Assembly: GCA_965204405.1 (NCBI GenBank)
Contig: CBDBEN010000002.1
Location: 310,001-374,000 of the forward strand
Direction: 5' to 3'
DNA: 64,000 bases
DNA from: JANQPX01 sp965204405
GTDB taxonomy: Bacteria > Pseudomonadota > Alphaproteobacteria > Geminicoccales > Geminicoccaceae
The position numbers were made by a program, and so were the translations under genes. The first letter of the stretch is position 1; every line of letters starts with the position of its first letter. Shown here piece after piece: positions 52,962 to 62,535 of the stretch. Under the pieces are notes generated by a model. It saw only the letters and a program-made list of their open reading frames with translations, made no database searches and was not told the DNA's origin.

Positions 52962-53149
52962 CACTATTCCCTATGGTTTCGGAACAGGGCATACGCGTTT
53001 GCGCTTGCCGGATCAACAGGTCCTACGTCCTGCCAGGACTTGGTGTTTTCTCCGCTCCAACTCGCTCCCCCGCCCATCCGCCTGATATTTCCCAGATATC
53101 CTGTCGGGTGGTGGTTGAGTGGAGGAGCGGGCTGGAGCGGAAGATGTCC

Positions 53150-54301
53150 TCAAAGAGTCGGGCGCTGCAATGGTGCGATGCGGCTGCGCAGCAGCTCAGC
53201 GACAAGGCCGAAAGCCAGGCCGGCGGCGACATTGACGAGGACGGAGACCAGGGCCGTCGAGAGGACAATGACGAGGCAGGTCCTGCTGATCTGGGTAAGA
53301 CGTTGCGGGTGAGCCAACTGAAGGCCGGCAAAAGCCAGGATCGCAGCGACGACGGGCAGGGGCACGAGCAGGAGCCATTGCAGGGCTCGCGGAGCAAGAA
53401 ACAGGCCCAAAATCAGACAAGCGCTGCCGAAGATGACCGGTGCCAAACCGCTTCTCGCTCCTTGATGATAGTGCGCGGCAAACCCGCCGGCACCGTGGCA
53501 CATCGGGACCGCGCCGAACGGAGCCAGGAGAAGATTTAGGCCGCCTGACGACAAGGCGAGCTTTTGGGGTGTCACGGGAGGCTGCGCCTTTGGGAAATAG
53601 TCCTGGGCAAGAGCCGCGGTCAGGAGGACCGCATTGGCAACGGTCAGCGCAAGCTGCGGCAGAAACGCGACTCCGAGGGCTTCCTTGAAGGCTGAAAGTT
53701 CAAACCCCATCAGTACAGGCAGATGCCAGCCGAACGCAGTCGAGGGCAGCGTGGCATGTCCGCCTGCCAGGGACCAGGCAACCGATCCCGTCAGCAAGAG
53801 GAAACAGCTGATGGACCGAAGCGCTGTTGTCTGGAAAGCCAGGAGCAAGGCAAGGATCAGGACGCCGAGCCAGAGATGACTGCCGGCAAGCTCGGCGCTG
53901 ACGACGACCAGATGGAGACCGAGGCCGAGTTGAATGCCGAACAGAACCGTTCGTGGCACGGCACGATGAAGCCTGTCGATCAGGCCAGAGAGGCCGAGAA
54001 TAAGGAGCGTAGCGCCGAGCAGGAGCCCAGTCGCACTCAAAGCGGCAGCGCTCATGCCGCCGGCAATAGCGAGTGCGGCCACCAGTTTCATCGGCTGGAC
54101 GGGGATGGGCAGGCGGTAGATGAGCCCGGTTGCCAGCGCGAACACGCCGAAGCCAACCAGCAGCCCCGATGGATCATGATCGCCGATCAACAGCAGACCG
54201 ATGACCAGGGGTAAGAATGTGCCGAGATCGGCAAAGGCGCCGGAGACATCGCCGATCCACCAGGTTCTCCTCTGATCCCGACCGGACCTAGTCGCCATCA
54301 T
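53150..54301 (-). CDS. MOT1-type molybdate transporter (SulP-related)
   Basis: A 383-residue membrane protein with about ten helices. The MOT1 signatures are GDVSGAFADLGTFLPLV near residues 17-33 and PMCHGAGGFAAHYHQGARSG near 280; the N-terminal part also has IPVQPMKLVAALAIAGG. Members carry molybdate or sulfate across membranes. It is divergent from TupBCA with a 128-base gap, which suggests coordinated handling of group-6 oxyanions. Its start may be the second Met. Confidence 0.85.
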   Translation of the reverse strand: MMATRSGRDQRRTWWIGDVSGAFADLGTFLPLVIGLLLIGDHDPSGLLVGFGVFALATGLIYRLPIPVQPMKLVAALAIAGGMSAAALSATGLLLGATLLILGLSGLIDRLHRAVPRTVLFGIQLGLGLHLVVVSAELAGSHLWLGVLILALLLAFQTTALRSISCFLLLTGSVAWSLAGGHATLPSTAFGWHLPVLMGFELSAFKEALGVAFLPQLALTVANAVLLTAALAQDYFPKAQPPVTPQKLALSSGGLNLLLAPFGAVPMCHGAGGFAAHYHQGARSGLAPVIFGSACLILGLFLAPRALQWLLLVPLPVVAAILAFAGLQLAHPQRLTQISRTCLVIVLSTALVSVLVNVAAGLAFGLVAELLRSRIAPLQRPTL

Positions 54302-54382
54302 CCCGCCGTTTCATCCTTTTGATTGCCACCCTGTTTGGATACGGGGCCAATTGTTGCAGACTTGCTTTAGCTTCGAAAGCCC

Positions 54383-54395
54383 TGCAATAATTCCG
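54383..54395. promoter_or_regulatory. TGCAAWAWTTCCG motif in the tup/MOT1 divergent promoter
   Basis: TGCAATAATTCCG lies in the gap between the MOT1 and tupB genes, 35 bases before the tupB start. A copy with 11 of 13 identical positions lies upstream of the regulator gene (57758-57770). A possible inverted relation to TTGTTGCAG near 54351-54359 is weaker. It may be an operator for the HTH-PBP regulator. Confidence 0.45.
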
Positions 54396-54429
54396 GAAAT
54401 GGCTGAGTTTTCCGCTTAGAAGGGAAATT

Positions 54430-55137
54430 ATGCAGGATTTTGGTGAGGCGGCGCGCCTGGCGCTGACGCTCATGCTGTCGCTCGATGCCGATTTGCTGGA
54501 GATCATCGGCCTGTCTCTCAAAGTTAGCCTCAGTGCCTTGATGGTCTCCTGCGTGCTTGGACTGCCGCTTGGTGCGTTGCTGGCGATCAGCCGTTTTCCC
54601 GGACGAGGTGCCGCACTTTTGGCTGTCAACGCGCTGATGGGGCTGCCGCCGGTGGTCGTCGGGCTGATCGTCTATCTCCATCTCTCCAATGCGGGGCCGT
54701 TCGGCTGGCTGCAACTCCTCTATACGCCGGCGGCGATGATCATCGCACAAACGATTCTGATTACCCCGATCATTACAGCCCTTTCAAGACAGGTGCTCGA
54801 GGACTTGCATGGCGAATATGCCGAACAGTTCCGGTCTCTTTCAGTGCCGCAGACAATGGCGATCGCAGCCCTGGTCTGGGATGCCCGGTATTCCCTGCTG
54901 ACGGTGGCGCTGGCCGGTTTCGGGCGGGCCATCGCCGAGGTGGGGGCGGTGATCATCGTCGGCGGCAATATTGCCCATCTGACCAGGGTCATGACCACCG
55001 CGATCGCGCTGGAAACATCGAAGGGTGATCTCCCGCTCGCTCTGGCGCTCGGCATCATTCTGCTGATCATCGCGCTTGGTGTGAATGCGCTGGTGATGGC
55101 AATCAAAATGACGGCGGCGCGTCATGCTTATGCTTGA
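54430..55137 (+). CDS. tupB: Tungstate ABC permease TupB
   Basis: A 235-residue permease with about five helices. The EAA loop is AIAALVWDARYSLLTVALAGFGRAIAEVGAVIIVGGNI, as in TupB/WtpB. AAGGGA precedes the ATG. It overlaps the ATPase gene by 14 bases. TupB forms the channel of the TupABC high-affinity tungstate importer. Confidence 0.86.
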   Translation: MQDFGEAARLALTLMLSLDADLLEIIGLSLKVSLSALMVSCVLGLPLGALLAISRFPGRGAALLAVNALMGLPPVVVGLIVYLHLSNAGPFGWLQLLYTPAAMIIAQTILITPIITALSRQVLEDLHGEYAEQFRSLSVPQTMAIAALVWDARYSLLTVALAGFGRAIAEVGAVIIVGGNIAHLTRVMTTAIALETSKGDLPLALALGIILLIIALGVNALVMAIKMTAARHAYA

Positions 55138-55891
55138 TCCATCGCTGGACCTTTCAGGCGACATGGCAGTCAGCCGGCCCGCCAATGCACTCCTGCCCTT
55201 AGCGGTGAAAAACCTTCGCTTCGAGATCGATGGGAAGGCGCTGATCGACGGCATCGATCTCACGCTCACCGCTTGCGGCTTCACCGTGGTGATGGGGCAA
55301 AACGGCGCTGGCAAGAGCCTGCTCCTTCGCCTGCTGCACGGCCTTTTGACACCGAGTGCCGGCGAAATCCTCTGGGGCGGCAAGCCGATGGCGGACTCCA
55401 TCCGCCGGCATCAGGCGATGGTGTTTCAGCGGCCTGTCCTGCTTCGACGTTCCGTTGCCGCCAATATCGATTTCGTGCTTGGTTTGCGGGGCGAGGCGAA
55501 TTCCTCCACGCGTGACGAGATGCTGGATCGCGTCCGCTTGCTGGACAAGGCCAAGCAGCCGGCAAGGCTTCTCTCCGGCGGCGAGCAGCAACGACTGGCG
55601 CTTGCCCGGGCTCTAGCGCTGGAGCCGAAAATTCTCTTTCTCGACGAGCCCACCGCAAGCCTCGATCCGGGCTCGCTCTTGATGATCGAAGAAACTGTCA
55701 AAGCCATCCACGAGCGTGGTGCCAAGGTCATGTTCGTCACCCACGATCTCGGCCAGGCGCGGCGTCTTGCCGATGATGTCCTGTTTCTGCACGAGGGGCG
55801 CCTCGAAGAGCAAGCCGAGGCGGAGCGGTTCTTTCGCGATCCGGCATCCGGCGTCGCCAAAGCTTTTCTCGATGGGCGGATTGTCCTTTGA
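55124..55891 (+). CDS. tupC: Tungstate ABC ATPase TupC
   Basis: A 255-residue ATPase: Walker A GQNGAGKS, signature LSGGEQQRLALARALAL, Walker B ILFLDEPTASLD, H-loop VTHDLGQ. The gene starts inside the end of tupB and is followed at once by tupA, so permease, ATPase and binding protein are one operon (order B-C-A instead of A-B-C). Confidence 0.86.
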   Translation: MLMLDPSLDLSGDMAVSRPANALLPLAVKNLRFEIDGKALIDGIDLTLTACGFTVVMGQNGAGKSLLLRLLHGLLTPSAGEILWGGKPMADSIRRHQAMVFQRPVLLRRSVAANIDFVLGLRGEANSSTRDEMLDRVRLLDKAKQPARLLSGGEQQRLALARALALEPKILFLDEPTASLDPGSLLMIEETVKAIHERGAKVMFVTHDLGQARRLADDVLFLHEGRLEEQAEAERFFRDPASGVAKAFLDGRIVL

Positions 55892-55901
55892 TGGCTGTTC
55901 C

Positions 55902-56750
55902 ATGAGAAGACTTAGGATGCGTACAAGAATATCGATCATGTTGGCCTCGCTCGTGCTGGCCATGGTGAGTGCTGTCTTGCCGGCCAGCGCCGATAGTGGG
56001 TCGATCATCGTCCAATCGACCACATCGACAGCCAATTCCGGCCTCTATGCCCATTTGCTGCCGGCTTTCGAGGCGAAGACCGGTATTGCCGTCCATGTTG
56101 TGGCGGTTGGTACGGGGCAAGCCTTGCGTAATGCCCGCAATTGCGACGGCGATGTGCTGCTGGTGCATGCGAAAGCGGCGGAGGAGGCGTTTGTCGCCGG
56201 AGGCTTTGGCATGGAGCGCTTCGATCTGATGTACAACGACTTCGTAATTGTAGGCCCGCCTACTGATCCGGCCGGAATTGGCGATATGGACGATGCGGCC
56301 AAGGCTTTCTCGATGATTGCCGAAAAGGGGGCTCTATTCGCCTCGCGCGGCGATGATTCCGGCACCCACAAGAAGGAGAGAACGCTCTGGGCCTTGAGCG
56401 GCGCAGATCCCAGCGGCGCTTCGGGTGATTGGTACCGGGAGACCGGTTCCGGCATGGGCGCGACGTTGAACACGGCGGTCGGCATGGGGGCCTATGCGAT
56501 GACCGATCGCGCGACCTGGATCAGCTTTCGTAACAAGAGTGATTTCGTCATCCTCGTCGAGGGAGACGACGCACTATTCAATCAATATGGGGTTATTCTC
56601 GTGAACCCGGAAAAATGCCCCGGCGCGAAGAGCGATCTCGGGCAGCGTTTCGTCGACTGGCTGATCTCCAAGGATGGACAGGAGGCGATCAGTGCCTTCG
56701 AAGTCGACGGCCAGCAGCTCTTTTTCCCCAATGCCGAGCCGACATCCTAG
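55902..56750 (+). CDS. tupA: Tungstate-binding protein TupA
   Basis: A 282-residue periplasmic binding protein. A signal peptide ends near residue 29 (LPASADSG), and the oxyanion motif is VQSTTSTANSGL, the TupA hallmark. GVILVNPEKCPGAKSD and the final region are also typical. It gives the TupABC transporter its tungstate selectivity. The start may be 55902 or the ATG at 55917; the frame extends upstream into tupC and is not coding there. The stop is near a TAGTGG sequence resembling the rpiB operators, probably by chance. Confidence 0.85.
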   Translation: MRRLRMRTRISIMLASLVLAMVSAVLPASADSGSIIVQSTTSTANSGLYAHLLPAFEAKTGIAVHVVAVGTGQALRNARNCDGDVLLVHAKAAEEAFVAGGFGMERFDLMYNDFVIVGPPTDPAGIGDMDDAAKAFSMIAEKGALFASRGDDSGTHKKERTLWALSGADPSGASGDWYRETGSGMGATLNTAVGMGAYAMTDRATWISFRNKSDFVILVEGDDALFNQYGVILVNPEKCPGAKSDLGQRFVDWLISKDGQEAISAFEVDGQQLFFPNAEPTS

Positions 56751-56841
56751 TGGAATGTCACAACACTTGAGTCCCATTTCAATGCCAAGATAGACGGTAT
56801 GCGCCGAAGTTGGCGAGGTCTCGGTTGTAAGGCGCCAGCAA

Positions 56842-57717
56842 TCAAGCCCCGTTGAAATACACGTGACCAAAGTTCGAAACATCATATCCTTCGAAGTCCC
56901 GAGCGTGGGCTTCGAGCTTGCTTGAGTAGCAAAGCTCAAGAAATCGCTGAAACGCTGGCTCGAACCAAGCATGGCGATCGATCAGGAGATCGAAGCGTTC
57001 TTCGATGACCGGTGCAAAGGGCAGCCGATATTGTGCGGCCAGGGCGGCAAGACCGAAAGTGGCATCGGCCTTGTTTTCCAGCACCATGAGGGCCGCTTCA
57101 TGCTCCGTTCTGGCAGGGGCCGTAAGCGTGAGGTCGGAAGAGTTGAGGCCGGCCTTCTTCAAAAAGAATCGAAACAGACCCTCCGCGCCTGCCCCCTCCT
57201 GCCTAGGCGCGAACCGCTTGCCCGGTAGATCGCCGATACTGAGCACTGAGTCCGCAAGCTTTGGGTTCAGGATCAGTCCTCGCTGGCGTTTCGCCCACTC
57301 CACCAGGACCACTGGCATCGTGCCGCAACGTTCGGTGATGATCGGGATATTCCAATCATCAGCCGTTGCTTCGTAAAGATGCAGTCCTGCAGCAATTCCC
57401 TCTCGTTGCTCGAAACGCGCCAAGCCGTCGGCGCTGCCATCGAAATAGGTGGCGATGCCCGAGTGGGATTCGCGCAACGCCCAATCCAACAGGGGATCAT
57501 GGCTGCCGAGAAAGATATCCGGCCTTGAACGCTGCCCGTCGATTCCCGGCCCCGAGCCGCTTCTCGCCAGCCAGGCGTTTACCGCGCCGCGTGGAAAGAG
57601 CAGCTTACCCATCGCCTTGGTGCAAGGTACGTCCCCCGACGCTGCGAGATCGTACACCTTGCGTTCCTTGATGCGCAGGAGGTCGGCAAGTTCCTTGGTG
57701 GTGAGATAGTCCGCCAT
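56842..57717 (-). CDS. HTH-PBP regulator, likely tungstate/molybdate-responsive
   Basis: A 291-residue protein: an excisionase/MerR-like HTH (residues 1-50, DYLTTKELADLLRIKERKVYDLAASG, then GKLLFPRGAVNAWL) joined to a PBP-like domain resembling TupA and the MoeA C-terminal family. It should bind DNA and sense an oxyanion, giving a non-ModE route to control the tup genes. ATG at 57717 (MADYLTTKEL) is chosen because the HTH starts right there; a longer frame from 57762 is poorly supported. The motif TGCAAAATTTCCG at 57758-57770 lies just upstream and matches one in the tup promoter. Confidence 0.78.
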   Translation of the reverse strand: MADYLTTKELADLLRIKERKVYDLAASGDVPCTKAMGKLLFPRGAVNAWLARSGSGPGIDGQRSRPDIFLGSHDPLLDWALRESHSGIATYFDGSADGLARFEQREGIAAGLHLYEATADDWNIPIITERCGTMPVVLVEWAKRQRGLILNPKLADSVLSIGDLPGKRFAPRQEGAGAEGLFRFFLKKAGLNSSDLTLTAPARTEHEAALMVLENKADATFGLAALAAQYRLPFAPVIEERFDLLIDRHAWFEPAFQRFLELCYSSKLEAHARDFEGYDVSNFGHVYFNGA

Positions 57718-57757
57718 GAGAAATGGTCGCTGCCAAATGATCAAACATGCATAATCT

Positions 57758-57770
57758 TGCAAAATTTCCG
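57758..57770. promoter_or_regulatory. TGCAAWAWTTCCG motif upstream of the regulator gene
   Basis: TGCAAAATTTCCG, 41 bases upstream of the regulator start, differs from the tup/MOT1 copy (54383-54395) at two of 13 positions. It fits autoregulation by the HTH-PBP protein. Confidence 0.4.
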
Positions 57771-57849
57771 ATCGCCAGCAAGGTGCCCTGCGCCGGATTC
57801 CGTTGAACCTCGAAGCTCGTGAACGTCACGCTTGACGTCGACCCCAAAG

Positions 57850-59121
57850 ATGAGGCGATATCCGAGTATGCCTCTGTTCGCCGGCCTTCGACATATCCCC
57901 AAAACGCTGGCTCAGCCGAATTTTGGTATTTATGTCGCTGGCAACGGCTTCTCGCTGATCGGCTCCTGGATGCAGCGTGTTGGCGTCGGCTGGCTTGCCT
58001 GGGAGCTTAGCCATTCCGGGGCCATTTTGGGCCTGGTCGCCTTCGCCGATCTGTTCCCGACTTTACTGATCGGCCCGTTCGGCGGCGTTCTTGCCGACCG
58101 CATGGATCGGCGGCGTCTGCTGATCCTGGGCCAAACCGCCAATATGTGCCTGTCGCTCCTGCTCTTTGCCCTGACGGCAACCGGCTTGATCACGGTGCCG
58201 CTGCTGGTGCTGATCATCGGCCTCAACGGTGCCGTGATCGGGATTAACCAGCCGGCGCGGCTGTCCCTTATCTCAAATCTGGTCACGCGTGATCATTTGC
58301 CGACGGCGGTCGCGATCAACAGCCTGGTCTTCAATCTAGCCCGTTTCATCGGCCCCGTGGTCGCAGGTCTGGTCATTCTCCGCTTTGGCATCGATTTTGT
58401 TTTTCTAGTCAATGGGCTCAGTTTCATCAGCTTCATTACGGCACTCTCGTTCCTTGACCTGCCGGCAGATAACGCCGCCTCCCGGCAAACCGAGCGGGTG
58501 TCCATGCTGCGGGCGATCGGTGAGGGGCTTCACTATGTCGCCGGTCATGGAGGTATCGGTCCGATCCTTACCCTGCACGCCATTCTTGCAATCACGACCC
58601 GTCCGTTCGTGGAACTGATGCCGGGATTTGCGGGCGAGGTCTTCGACCGCGGCGCCGGAGGTCTCGCAACACTAAGCTCTGCTGTGGGTGTGGGCGCGAT
58701 TGCAGCCGGCTTGTTCCTGGCTCAGCGTGGGCCTGAGAAGGATCTTGCAAGACCCGCCCTGTTGGCAGCGCTGCTGGGCGCGATATCGACCCTGGCATTT
58801 GCGCTCAGCCCGACATTTTGGATTGCAACGATCGCCGCCGCTGCCGGCGGTTTTGCAATGGTCACCGCCGGGGTCGGCACGCAAACCCTGCTTCAGACGT
58901 CGGTCGACGAGGCGGTTCGCGGGCGGGTGCTCAGTCTCTTCGGCCTGGTTTTTCGAAGCGGGCCTGCGATCGGTGCGCTGCTCATGGGGTTTGCCTCGGA
59001 GTTGGTCGGCCTGCGCTGGCCCCTCGTTCTTGGCGCACTTTTGGGGGCTCTCGCCTGGGCGGTCGTCTGGAAGCGTCGAAAGACCATCAGCCGGGCGTTG
59101 CAGCCATCGGTGACCTCATAG
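57850..59121 (+). CDS. MFS efflux transporter (MFS_3 type)
   Basis: A 423-residue transporter with 12 helices of the enterobactin-exporter-like group. Visible features are GNGFSLIGSWMQRVGVGWLAWEL, GPFGGVLADRMDRRRLLI (loop 2-3) and the second-half RGRVLSLFGLVFRSGPAIGALLMG. Substrate unknown. The start is uncertain: ATG at 57850 is given, with TTG at 57832 and ATG at 57868 also in frame. It is divergent from the regulator gene and convergent with the acetyltransferase. Confidence 0.8.
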   Translation: MRRYPSMPLFAGLRHIPKTLAQPNFGIYVAGNGFSLIGSWMQRVGVGWLAWELSHSGAILGLVAFADLFPTLLIGPFGGVLADRMDRRRLLILGQTANMCLSLLLFALTATGLITVPLLVLIIGLNGAVIGINQPARLSLISNLVTRDHLPTAVAINSLVFNLARFIGPVVAGLVILRFGIDFVFLVNGLSFISFITALSFLDLPADNAASRQTERVSMLRAIGEGLHYVAGHGGIGPILTLHAILAITTRPFVELMPGFAGEVFDRGAGGLATLSSAVGVGAIAAGLFLAQRGPEKDLARPALLAALLGAISTLAFALSPTFWIATIAAAAGGFAMVTAGVGTQTLLQTSVDEAVRGRVLSLFGLVFRSGPAIGALLMGFASELVGLRWPLVLGALLGALAWAVVWKRRKTISRALQPSVTS

Positions 59122-59231
59122 GGCACCAGTGGTACGTTCAAAACGCAAGGTTCCTGGGGCTTTCTGGAGAAAAGCTCGCATACCCCTCGATGTCCTGGCG
59201 CTTTTTGCGATTACGGTGGAAACCAACCGAT

Positions 59232-59244
59232 GTGGTCATACCAC
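59232..59244. repeat. GTGGTCATACCAC palindrome between convergent genes
   Basis: The 13-base palindrome matches the two rpiB operators in its arms (GTGGT and ACCAC). It overlaps the stop of the acetyltransferase and is past the end of the MFS gene, where a repressor site would have no evident promoter. It may be a stray site or a repeated element. Confidence 0.35.
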
Positions 59245-59733
59245 CGGCATCAGAACCATGTGGTCCTGATCGAAGTAGCGGTCACCGACCTTATGGGCCC
59301 GCGGCTCATGGCCGAATGTCACGAAGCCGATCTTCTCGTACAGGGCTTTGGCCGGGTGGTTCAGGCTGGCGACGGTGGCAAGAAGCTGCTCCACTTCCGA
59401 CATCGCCTTGTCAATCACATGGCGGACCACCGCCTCGCCCAGGCCCTGCCGCCTGCCTTTCTTGCTGACATAGACGCCGAATAGCTGTCCTTTATGCTGT
59501 TTTTTCAATTGATCGGAACGGCGATAACCGGCCATGGCGAGGAGTTCGCCGTCGACAAAAGCGCCGAAGATCGAGCCTTCGTCCAGCCTGGCACCGATGG
59601 CCGTAAGAGAAAGGTCAGCCTCCTCCTCGTAAGCGGCACCGAATTCACAAGGGTGGTTGGCCAGTCCCTCGAGCCTCAAGGTTTGGTAGGCTTTGGCGTT
59701 GGCAGCGGTCAACTTCTTCAACAGAGCGGTCAT
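59236..59733 (-). CDS. GNAT-family N-acetyltransferase
   Basis: A 165-residue acetyltransferase. The acetyl-CoA motif A is GVYVSKKGRRQGLGEAVVRHV, with R-x-x-G-x-G; motif B is around LNHPAKALYEKIGFVTFG. GGAGGAAAC precedes the ATG at 59733 and settles the start; a longer frame to 59934 has no support. Substrate (protein N-terminus, aminoglycoside or other amine) is unknown. Confidence 0.85.
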   Translation of the reverse strand: MTALLKKLTAANAKAYQTLRLEGLANHPCEFGAAYEEEADLSLTAIGARLDEGSIFGAFVDGELLAMAGYRRSDQLKKQHKGQLFGVYVSKKGRRQGLGEAVVRHVIDKAMSEVEQLLATVASLNHPAKALYEKIGFVTFGHEPRAHKVGDRYFDQDHMVLMPVV

Positions 59734-60135
59734 GTTTCCTCCAAGACCTTCGATCAACGGGACATCAGGGAGCAAGGAGGAACGTCGTCGCCTGGCCGTG
59801 GCCAAGGGCGAATGATGTATGGATCTCTCTGTGATAAAAGCTCTTGAGGGAGGCATGGTTTCGCAATTCGCTTTGCCGAAATTTGCATGAGTTCGGCTAC
59901 TGGCTCGATGGCGCCTGAGGCGCCGTTTGGACACGCTTATGCGTTTGCTCGTCGTCGCAAGCGTCGTCGGAGTCGTATGAAAGCGATAGAAACCATGGAG
60001 CGCAAATTAGGGTTGATCGCTGTGAATCGCAAGAGGCTCCTGGCCCCTCGTGCTTTCTTCTTTGGCGATTTTTTGCGTTTTCAGGTAGATGAGGCCGGCA
60101 GGTCTTGTGAAAAATATCGTATCCGGGGGAAGCCG
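59734..60135. other. Intergenic region upstream of the MscS gene
   Basis: 402 bases with divergent promoters for the acetyltransferase and the channel. The perfect repeat GGCGCC-TGA-GGCGCC is at 59910-59924. The channel frame stays open upstream to 59887 and would add 83 basic residues (ARRRKRRRSRMKA...), but the signal peptide and GGGGGA site at 60136 show the normal start. I see nothing else. Confidence 0.4.
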
Positions 60136-62376
60136 ATGTCGAGGGAAAAAAAGCGGTTCTTTGGTGTCACAGCAATGTTGCTGGCCTGGTTCGCCTGCCT
60201 GCACCAGCCGCTGCTGGCGCAGGAGCCTCTCGCTCCGACACCCATGGAGGAACTGCGCAACCCAAGTCAGCCTCTCACCAAAGATACCGTGAACGCCCTG
60301 GTCTCCAGGCTTTCCGATAATCAGGTGCGCGATTTGCTGCTGGAGCGTCTCGATGCGGTTGCCGCCGACGGGCAGCAGGACGGCAGCATGGATATTGCCA
60401 CCAGCATGCAGGGCCTGCAGGAAAAAGCCGATCTGATCCGCACGCGGTTTGCAGGCATGATCGGTGCCGTAAGCGAGCTTCCCTCCGTCTTTCCCCGGGC
60501 GTTTGAGAGCTTGCGCGACAACCGCCCTACAAGCTTTTTCTTCTGGCTGAGCGCAGGCTTCGCCGTGATGATGGCAGTCGGCTGGCTAGCCGAGCTGTTT
60601 TTCGACAAGATGACGCAATCAGCCAGACAGTCTATTCGAGACGGGCGTCCGGAAACCCTGGGTGCCAAGGTTGGCCTGCTGTTTGCCCGTTTGGGGCTCG
60701 ACCTCGCCGGGTTGCTGATCTTCCTCGGCGCGGCAATCGCGACATTCTTCGTCTTCTATCAGGGACATGAAATGACCCGTGTGACCGTCATGACCTATGT
60801 CGCGGCGGTCGGCTGCGTGCGAGCGTTCAGCCTCTTTACCCGATTTCTCCTAGCACCAAACGAGCCGGCGCTGCGTTTAGCCTATATGTCGGACGATGAC
60901 GCGAAGGCGCTCCATCGAGCCGGGTTTGTAGCCGCCTGTATTGCCGCCTTCGGTTTTTTTACCTGCAGTCTTTTGAACCTTCTTGGTATTTCCGGGGACG
61001 TTCATGAACTGATGATCCACTCCGTCGGCACCGCCATGATCTTGACCCTCGTCTTCGCCACCTGGAAGGGCCGGTCCGGCATCAGGAAAAATCTGACCGA
61101 TGGTCTCCGGCCCAGCCGGGCAAGGTCGATGTTTGCTGAAGCTTGGCCAATCCTGGTGATCGCTTTTCTGCTCATCTATCACGTCATGATTCTTATGATT
61201 ACCCTTGCGGGTGGTCAGGTTTCTTTTCTCGCCGGTCTCGGTACGTTGATCGCCGTCATCTTCGTCGCGCCGATCGACAGCATGATCGAGCGGGCCGCTT
61301 ATGCCGAGAGCAAGGAGGATCAAGGCAGCCAGTTTCAGACAGTGATTCTCCGCGCCGTTCGAATTGCCCTGATTGTCGGTATGGTCCTGTTCATAGCGAG
61401 CGCTTGGGGGATCGACTTTCACGCCTTGGCGACCGATAGCGTCGGCGGCCGGTTTGCCGGCGCCCTGATCGACATCGGTCTCGTGATGCTGATTGCCTAT
61501 GTGCTCTGGGAGGTCTCGCGGATCATGATCGATCGGCAGATGGAGCTGGAAGGCGGTGGCGAACAGGCGGAAATGGGGGATGAAGGCGGCACCGGCGGTT
61601 CCCGTCTCGGTACCTTGCTGCCACTGATCAAGCGCACCGTGCAGATCACCATCGCGGTCATGGCGGTGATGCTGATCCTCTCGGCGCTCGGCGTGAATAT
61701 CGGCCCTCTGCTTGCCGGTGCCGGCGTGATCGGTCTCGCCATCGGCTTCGGTGCTCAGACCCTCGTTCGCGACATCGTTTCCGGTATTTTCTTCCTGGTG
61801 GACGACGCTTTTCGCGTTGGGGAATATGTCGATGTCAGCGCTGCCAAGGGCACTGTTGAAAAAATCTCGATCCGCTCCTTCCAGCTTCGCCATCATCGCG
61901 GTGCCCTCAACACCGTACCCTTTGGTGAAATCCAGACGCTTACCAATTACAGTCGGGACTGGGTGGTGATGAAGCTCGAGTTCCGCGTTCCCTTCGATAC
62001 CGACATCGCCTTGGTGAAAAAACTCTTCAAGCAAATCGGCAAGGATCTTTTGGAACATCCCGAAGTCGGGCCGGACTTCCTGGCACCGTTCAAATCCCAG
62101 GGTGTGTTCGCCGTTGACGACAGCGCGCTGATCATCCGTGCCAAATTCACCGCCATGCCCGGCAAGCAGTTCCTGATCAAACGCGAAGCCTATCAGGCCG
62201 TGCAAAAAGCGTTTGCCGAGAACGGTATCGAATTTGCCCGAAAGCAGGTCATGGTGCAGATCCCGGAAGACAACGGCACCACCATGGAAGACCCGGAGAA
62301 ACTCAAGCAAGCCGCAGCCTCGGCTCTTGCTCACGAAGAAGCCGATGGGCCAGAGGCCAAACCCAACCCGGCATAG
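60136..62376 (+). CDS. Large mechanosensitive channel (MscS/MscK-like)
   Basis: A 746-residue membrane protein. A signal peptide (residues 1 to about 28, ending LLAQEP) leads a periplasmic region. About seven upstream helices follow, then the MscS core: TM3 (VMAVMLILSALGVNIGPLLAGAGVIGLAIGFGAQTLVRDI) and the beta domain (FFLVDDAFRVGEYVDV, FQLRHHRGALNTVPFGEIQTLTNYSRDW). It is larger than minimal MscS (286 residues) and belongs with the multi-helix MscK/YbdG-like members. It releases solutes on osmotic downshock. GGGGGA lies just before the ATG. Confidence 0.88.
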   Translation: MSREKKRFFGVTAMLLAWFACLHQPLLAQEPLAPTPMEELRNPSQPLTKDTVNALVSRLSDNQVRDLLLERLDAVAADGQQDGSMDIATSMQGLQEKADLIRTRFAGMIGAVSELPSVFPRAFESLRDNRPTSFFFWLSAGFAVMMAVGWLAELFFDKMTQSARQSIRDGRPETLGAKVGLLFARLGLDLAGLLIFLGAAIATFFVFYQGHEMTRVTVMTYVAAVGCVRAFSLFTRFLLAPNEPALRLAYMSDDDAKALHRAGFVAACIAAFGFFTCSLLNLLGISGDVHELMIHSVGTAMILTLVFATWKGRSGIRKNLTDGLRPSRARSMFAEAWPILVIAFLLIYHVMILMITLAGGQVSFLAGLGTLIAVIFVAPIDSMIERAAYAESKEDQGSQFQTVILRAVRIALIVGMVLFIASAWGIDFHALATDSVGGRFAGALIDIGLVMLIAYVLWEVSRIMIDRQMELEGGGEQAEMGDEGGTGGSRLGTLLPLIKRTVQITIAVMAVMLILSALGVNIGPLLAGAGVIGLAIGFGAQTLVRDIVSGIFFLVDDAFRVGEYVDVSAAKGTVEKISIRSFQLRHHRGALNTVPFGEIQTLTNYSRDWVVMKLEFRVPFDTDIALVKKLFKQIGKDLLEHPEVGPDFLAPFKSQGVFAVDDSALIIRAKFTAMPGKQFLIKREAYQAVQKAFAENGIEFARKQVMVQIPEDNGTTMEDPEKLKQAAASALAHEEADGPEAKPNPA

Positions 62377-62535
62377 ATTGGTTGTGGCCCGAGGCAGAGC
62401 CGACTGCAGCGATGATCGAATTAATCTTCCAGCGATATCGGAAGGCAACCGCCGGGTGGGAATCGGTCACATCAGGATGTTCATGAAATGTGCTAAGCTA
62501 TCACAATCAAAGCTTTCCCAGTGAGTTGTTACCCG

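Noticed and set aside
60877..62448. Minus-strand frame of 523 codons opposite the MscS gene
   Set aside because: Shadow of a well-supported channel gene; its sequence is low-complexity, rich in His/Asp/Gln, without a domain.
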